A stretch of DNA of 8,743 nucleotides, from assembly GCA_035315685.1 (NCBI GenBank), contig DATFXR010000049.1, positions 1 to 8,743 on the forward strand, written 5' to 3'. The notes beneath the pieces are model-generated. The model was not told the DNA's origin. It was given only the letters and a program-made list of their open reading frames with translations, and searched no databases. How positions within the stretch are numbered: position 1 is the stretch's first letter; each line of letters starts with the position of its first letter. This stretch comes from QHWK01 sp035315685 (GTDB lineage: Bacteria > Acidobacteriota > Vicinamibacteria > Vicinamibacterales > CAVVIG01). Positions 6,297 to 8,743 of this stretch are shown piece after piece. Made by a program: the position numbers and the translations under genes.

Positions 6297-6345
6297 CCGC
6301 GCTCTGCGCTCTCTGCCTTCTTCTCTGCGTGCTCCCTGGGCTCCG
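6297..6345. repeat. Degenerate short tandem repeat (GCTCTG/CTCTGCG type)
   Basis: The + strand reads as uneven units ending in CTG or CCG: cgctctg, cgctctctg, ccttcttctctg, cgtgctccctg, ggctccg. On the - strand this is a CGCAGAG-type array of irregular period. It fills almost the whole 57-bp gap between the amidohydrolase stop (6351) and the AHSA1 start (6293). Confidence 0.55.
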
Positions 6346-6350
6346 CCGCG

Positions 6351-7925
6351 TCACGGCTGGGCGGGCGCCGTCGTCCGCTGACGCTGGTTACGGGCTCGTG
6401 ACACCATGTCCTTCACCTCGCGCATCAGGGTCGGCACGTGGTACGGAATCCCGTCCTTGATCGTCCACTCGATTCCGCCACCGTGCGCGGTCTGCACTCG
6501 GTCGTTCGGACCGAGCGGCGAGTAGTTCGGCGCCGGCCGCCCGTTGAGCAGCATGACGTCAGCGCCGTACGGGCTCAGGAGGCGCAGGTTCTCGAGCGGA
6601 TTGCCGTTCACGACCAGGAGATCGGCGATGAAGCCTTCGCGCACCTTGCCGAGCCGGTCGTCCATGCCGATCAGGCGTGCGCCGTTCCACGTCGCATGCT
6701 CGATCACTTCGAGCGGCTTGAATCCGGCCTCCTCCTGCAGCTCGAGCTCGCGCGAGATGCCGAAGCCGTAGATCGAATAGATGTAGCCGGCGTCGTCGCC
6801 GGTCGTCACCATGCCGCCCTTGTTCGCGAACTCGCGGACGGCGTCCATCCAGATGCGGTACTGCTGCCGCCACTTCGCTTCCTGCGTCGCGGTCCAGCCG
6901 ATGAAGTACGAGCCGTGGTTGTCGAGCGAACCCCTGAAATATTCCTCCAGCGACGGATGGAGGTAGTCGTGAAACCAGGGCTGGTTCTGCGCGCGCATGA
7001 GATCGCGGCTCGCTTCGTAGATCGAGAACGTCGGATCCCAGGTGACTTTTTTCTCGACCATCAGGTCGATGATCTTGTGCAGCTTCTCCGGATCCGCCTG
7101 CGCGTAGAGCTCGCCGGCGCGGCCGAAGCGGTGGATCTCGTTCGAGTAGCTCATGTCAGGCGGAAAGTCCTGGATCCCGTTCAGCGCCGCGTCGGCCACG
7201 CCGTAGAAGTGCTCGATCGACGTGACGCCGAGCTCCGCGTAGTCTTTCGCAGTCGTCTCCTCGACCGCGATATGGGTCGCGGTGCGCATGTTCAACGCGT
7301 GCGCCTCGGACATGATCGCCTCGAGCTGATCGCGATCCATCCCGATGATCTTGAGCCCGTCGGCGCCCTTCTGTCTGATGTCGCGAATCCACGCGCGGAT
7401 CTCCGCGGGTGCGCCGGTGCGGCCCTTGCTCACGAACGGGTACACGAAAATCCGCGGCGCGATGATTGTGTGAGCGTTGCTCTCGGCCTGCCAGCGCTTC
7501 GACTTGTCGAAATCGCCGCCGACTTCGCGCGCCGTGGTCACGCCCGCGGCCAGATAGAGGTTGCGCTCGTACTGAATCGGCTGCGGCATCCCGGGCTGCC
7601 GCTCCTCATGCCAGTGCATGTGGGCATTGACGATGCCCGGCATCACGTACTTGCCGGTCGCGTCGATCACCGCGTCCGACGTTCGCGGCGACGGCACGTC
7701 GGTGGTCGTGCCGATATAGGAGATCACTCCGTCCTGGACGACGATGTCGACGGGTCCATATGGCGGCTTGGCGTTGCCGTAAATCACCATCGCGTTCTTG
7801 ATGACGAGACGGCGTGGCTGCTTCGCGTGCAGCGGCGGCGTGGCAGCGGACGGCAGCTGCGGCTGGGCGGCGAGCGCCAGTGTCAACAGACAAACGATCG
7901 CGAGCGCGGAAGACACGAGCTTCAT
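6351..7925 (-). CDS. Secreted metal-dependent amidohydrolase (imidazolonepropionase/prolidase-like family)
   Basis: 524 residues from ATG 7925, which has GAGGAG 10 nt upstream. Residues 1-20 (MKLVSSALAIVCLLTLALAA) are a signal peptide, so the enzyme acts outside the cytoplasm. A small N-terminal sandwich domain (VIKNAMVIYG, VDIVVQDGVISYIG) precedes the TIM-barrel. The metal ligands of the superfamily are all visible: HxH in NAHMHWH (H102, H104), the carboxylated-Lys candidate K192 in DGLKIIGMD, H218 in ATHIAVEE, H239 in SIEHFYG and the catalytic Asp D368 in TTGDDAG. The barrel closes with HATWNGARLIGMDDRLGKV and the return of the sandwich (GFIADLLVVNGNPLENL). The complete set predicts an active, probably binuclear, hydrolase. 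The substrate is unknown; secreted relatives include dipeptidases and lactone or amide hydrolases. The AHSA1 gene follows 57 bp downstream. Confidence 0.93.
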   Translation of the reverse strand: MKLVSSALAIVCLLTLALAAQPQLPSAATPPLHAKQPRRLVIKNAMVIYGNAKPPYGPVDIVVQDGVISYIGTTTDVPSPRTSDAVIDATGKYVMPGIVNAHMHWHEERQPGMPQPIQYERNLYLAAGVTTAREVGGDFDKSKRWQAESNAHTIIAPRIFVYPFVSKGRTGAPAEIRAWIRDIRQKGADGLKIIGMDRDQLEAIMSEAHALNMRTATHIAVEETTAKDYAELGVTSIEHFYGVADAALNGIQDFPPDMSYSNEIHRFGRAGELYAQADPEKLHKIIDLMVEKKVTWDPTFSIYEASRDLMRAQNQPWFHDYLHPSLEEYFRGSLDNHGSYFIGWTATQEAKWRQQYRIWMDAVREFANKGGMVTTGDDAGYIYSIYGFGISRELELQEEAGFKPLEVIEHATWNGARLIGMDDRLGKVREGFIADLLVVNGNPLENLRLLSPYGADVMLLNGRPAPNYSPLGPNDRVQTAHGGGIEWTIKDGIPYHVPTLMREVKDMVSRARNQRQRTTAPAQP

Positions 7926-7935
7926 TCGACGGCTG

Positions 7936-7958
7936 CTCCTCGGAAGGGGCGGATCATA
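7936..7958 (-). promoter_or_regulatory. Ribosome binding site and possible -10 box of the amidohydrolase gene
   Basis: On the - strand GAGGAG (7941-7936) lies 10 nt before ATG 7925 and is the clearest Shine-Dalgarno sequence in the window. TATGAT (7958-7953, 5 of 6 matches to TATAAT) would place the transcript start near 7946, giving a leader of about 21 nt that contains the Shine-Dalgarno sequence. I see no convincing -35 box at the expected distance, so the promoter part is tentative. Confidence 0.45.
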
Positions 7959-7981
7959 GCATCTGATGATAAATTGCCCCT

Positions 7982-8743
7982 ATGTCGCAGCAGCCGCTCG
8001 CGTATCTGTACAAGGAGTTTCTGGAGAGCGCGGAAGCGCGACCGATCCGGATCCTGTCCGAGTACCTCGAGCCGCTGCGGCGATTCAGGGAGCAGAAAAT
8101 CCAGGACACCGTCGTCTTCTTCGGCTCGGCGCGCGTGAACAGCCGCGAGCGCGCCGAGCGGGCGCTGCAGAGCCTGCGCGCGCGGGGCGTCGAGAACGCG
8201 GACGAGGCCTACGACAAAGAGCTCAGACGCAGCCGCAAGGCGCTCGAGTGGGCGCGCTACTACGAGGAGGCGCGCGAGCTCGCGCGGCTGCTCACGTCGT
8301 GGACCCAGTCGCTGCAGTCGGAGAATCACCGCTTCGTCGTCACCTCGGGCGGCGGGCCGGGCATCATGGAAGCGGCGAACCGTGGCGCCCGCGAAGGCGG
8401 CGGAAAAACGATCGGCCTGAACATCCGGCTGCCGTTCGAGCAGGGGGCCAACCCGTACATCACCGACGGGCTGCAGTTCGAGTTCCACTACTTCTTCATG
8501 CGGAAGTTCTGGTTCGCGTACCTGGCGAAGGCGCTCGTGATTTTTCCGGGCGGCTTCGGCACGCTCGACGAGCTGTTCGAGATTCTCACGCTGGTGCAGA
8601 CCGACAAGCTGTCGAAAAAAATCGGCGTCGTCTTGTACGGGCGCGAATACTGGGATCAGGTCTTGCAGCTCCAGCCGATGGCTGAGTGGGGCGCCATCGC
8701 GGAGAAAGATCTGGAGCTCTTCAACTACTTCGACACGCCGTCC
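7982..8743 (+). CDS. LOG-family (TIGR00730-like) nucleotide 5'-monophosphate phosphoribohydrolase, long form; 3' end outside window
   Basis: 254 codons from ATG 7982 run without a stop to the window end. Family motifs in order: first Rossmann strand VVFFGSAR (44-51), GGGPGIMEAANRGA (123-136), MRK (173-175) and PGGFGTLDE (189-197). R174 and E197 correspond to the Arg and Glu of the LOG active site, which cleaves nucleoside monophosphates to free base and ribose 5-phosphate; plant and bacterial LOGs use it to release cytokinins. Proteins of this motif type were once mislabelled lysine decarboxylases. The N-terminal region (1-40) and the charged helical stretch 52-105 make it longer than the roughly 190-residue canonical LOG, which fits a known long subfamily. 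No Shine-Dalgarno sequence precedes the ATG. A weak GATAAA (7968-7973) 8 nt upstream could be a -10 box giving a leaderless transcript. It diverges from the amidohydrolase gene across 56 bp. Confidence 0.9.
   Translation, partial: MSQQPLAYLYKEFLESAEARPIRILSEYLEPLRRFREQKIQDTVVFFGSARVNSRERAERALQSLRARGVENADEAYDKELRRSRKALEWARYYEEARELARLLTSWTQSLQSENHRFVVTSGGGPGIMEAANRGAREGGGKTIGLNIRLPFEQGANPYITDGLQFEFHYFFMRKFWFAYLAKALVIFPGGFGTLDELFEILTLVQTDKLSKKIGVVLYGREYWDQVLQLQPMAEWGAIAEKDLELFNYFDTPS

Noticed and set aside
4663..6345. TIR plus AHSA1 segment as a mobile cassette bounded by repeats
   Set aside because: The arrays on the two sides have different sequences, there is no integrase or transposase, no target duplication is visible, and the AHSA1 gene may belong to the amidohydrolase unit.
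7953..7970. Short inverted repeat ATCAT/ATGAT in the divergent gap upstream of the LOG gene
   Set aside because: Five-base arms are too short to separate from chance, and they overlap the possible -10 boxes.
6438..8138. 566-codon open frame on the + strand opposite the amidohydrolase gene
   Set aside because: It is antisense to an amidohydrolase with a signal peptide, a Shine-Dalgarno sequence and all metal ligands, and it runs out of frame into the LOG gene. The translation shows no recognisable family.

Overview
This is a GC-rich bacterial window with dense coding on both strands. It holds seven recognisable genes plus the end of an eighth gene system at each edge: the left edge cuts an M16 peptidase and the right edge cuts a LOG-family gene. 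The mix of an M16 peptidase, a secreted amidohydrolase, two GT-C-like membrane proteins, two SRPBCC proteins, a long-form LOG protein and degenerate short repeats between transcription units looks like a soil-type bacterium such as an Acidobacteriota/Vicinamibacteria member. That placement is an inference from general gene style only. No rRNA, tRNA, CRISPR array or transposase gene was seen.

Layout from left to right. (a) 1-851 (+): C-terminal part of an M16 (insulinase-like) peptidase. (b) 851-991: AT-rich inverted array of a degenerate GAATTAA-type heptamer. (c) 996-1628 (+): SRPBCC-fold protein with a C-terminal membrane segment, followed closely by (d) about 1651-2907 (+): PIG-V/Gpi18-like mannosyltransferase. 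(e) 2931-2994: perfect 17-bp inverted repeat between convergent genes. (f) 4638-3037 (-): large polytopic membrane protein, possibly a GT-C glycosyltransferase. (g) 4663-4780: divergent control region with a heptamer array, a strong GC-rich dyad and a near-consensus sigma70-type promoter. (h) 4781-5824 (+): TIR-domain protein with an extra C-terminal domain. (i) 6293-5832 (-): AHSA1/SRPBCC protein, converging on the TIR gene with a 7-bp gap. (j) 7925-6351 (-): secreted metal-dependent amidohydrolase. (k) 7982-8743 (+): LOG-family (TIGR00730-like) nucleotide phosphoribohydrolase, cut by the window end.

Most genes look like ordinary housekeeping or envelope functions. Genes (d) and (f) are probably both polyprenol-sugar-using or envelope-related membrane proteins, but they converge and so are not one operon. 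Genes (j) and (i) point the same way with a 57-bp gap and may be co-transcribed. The most interesting locus is the lone TIR gene. It has a recognisable TIR core with the catalytic-type Glu, a C-terminal domain I cannot name, and its own promoter predicted to give a leader of about 8 nt. No partner gene of a known TIR defence system (Thoeris, CBASS, Pycsar, Argonaute) is visible next to it.

Every gap between transcription units of more than 50 bp, except the 7926-7981 divergent gap, carries a different degenerate 7- to 9-bp tandem array. In two cases a gene start lies in or against the array. No gene-free stretch exceeds 300 bases.
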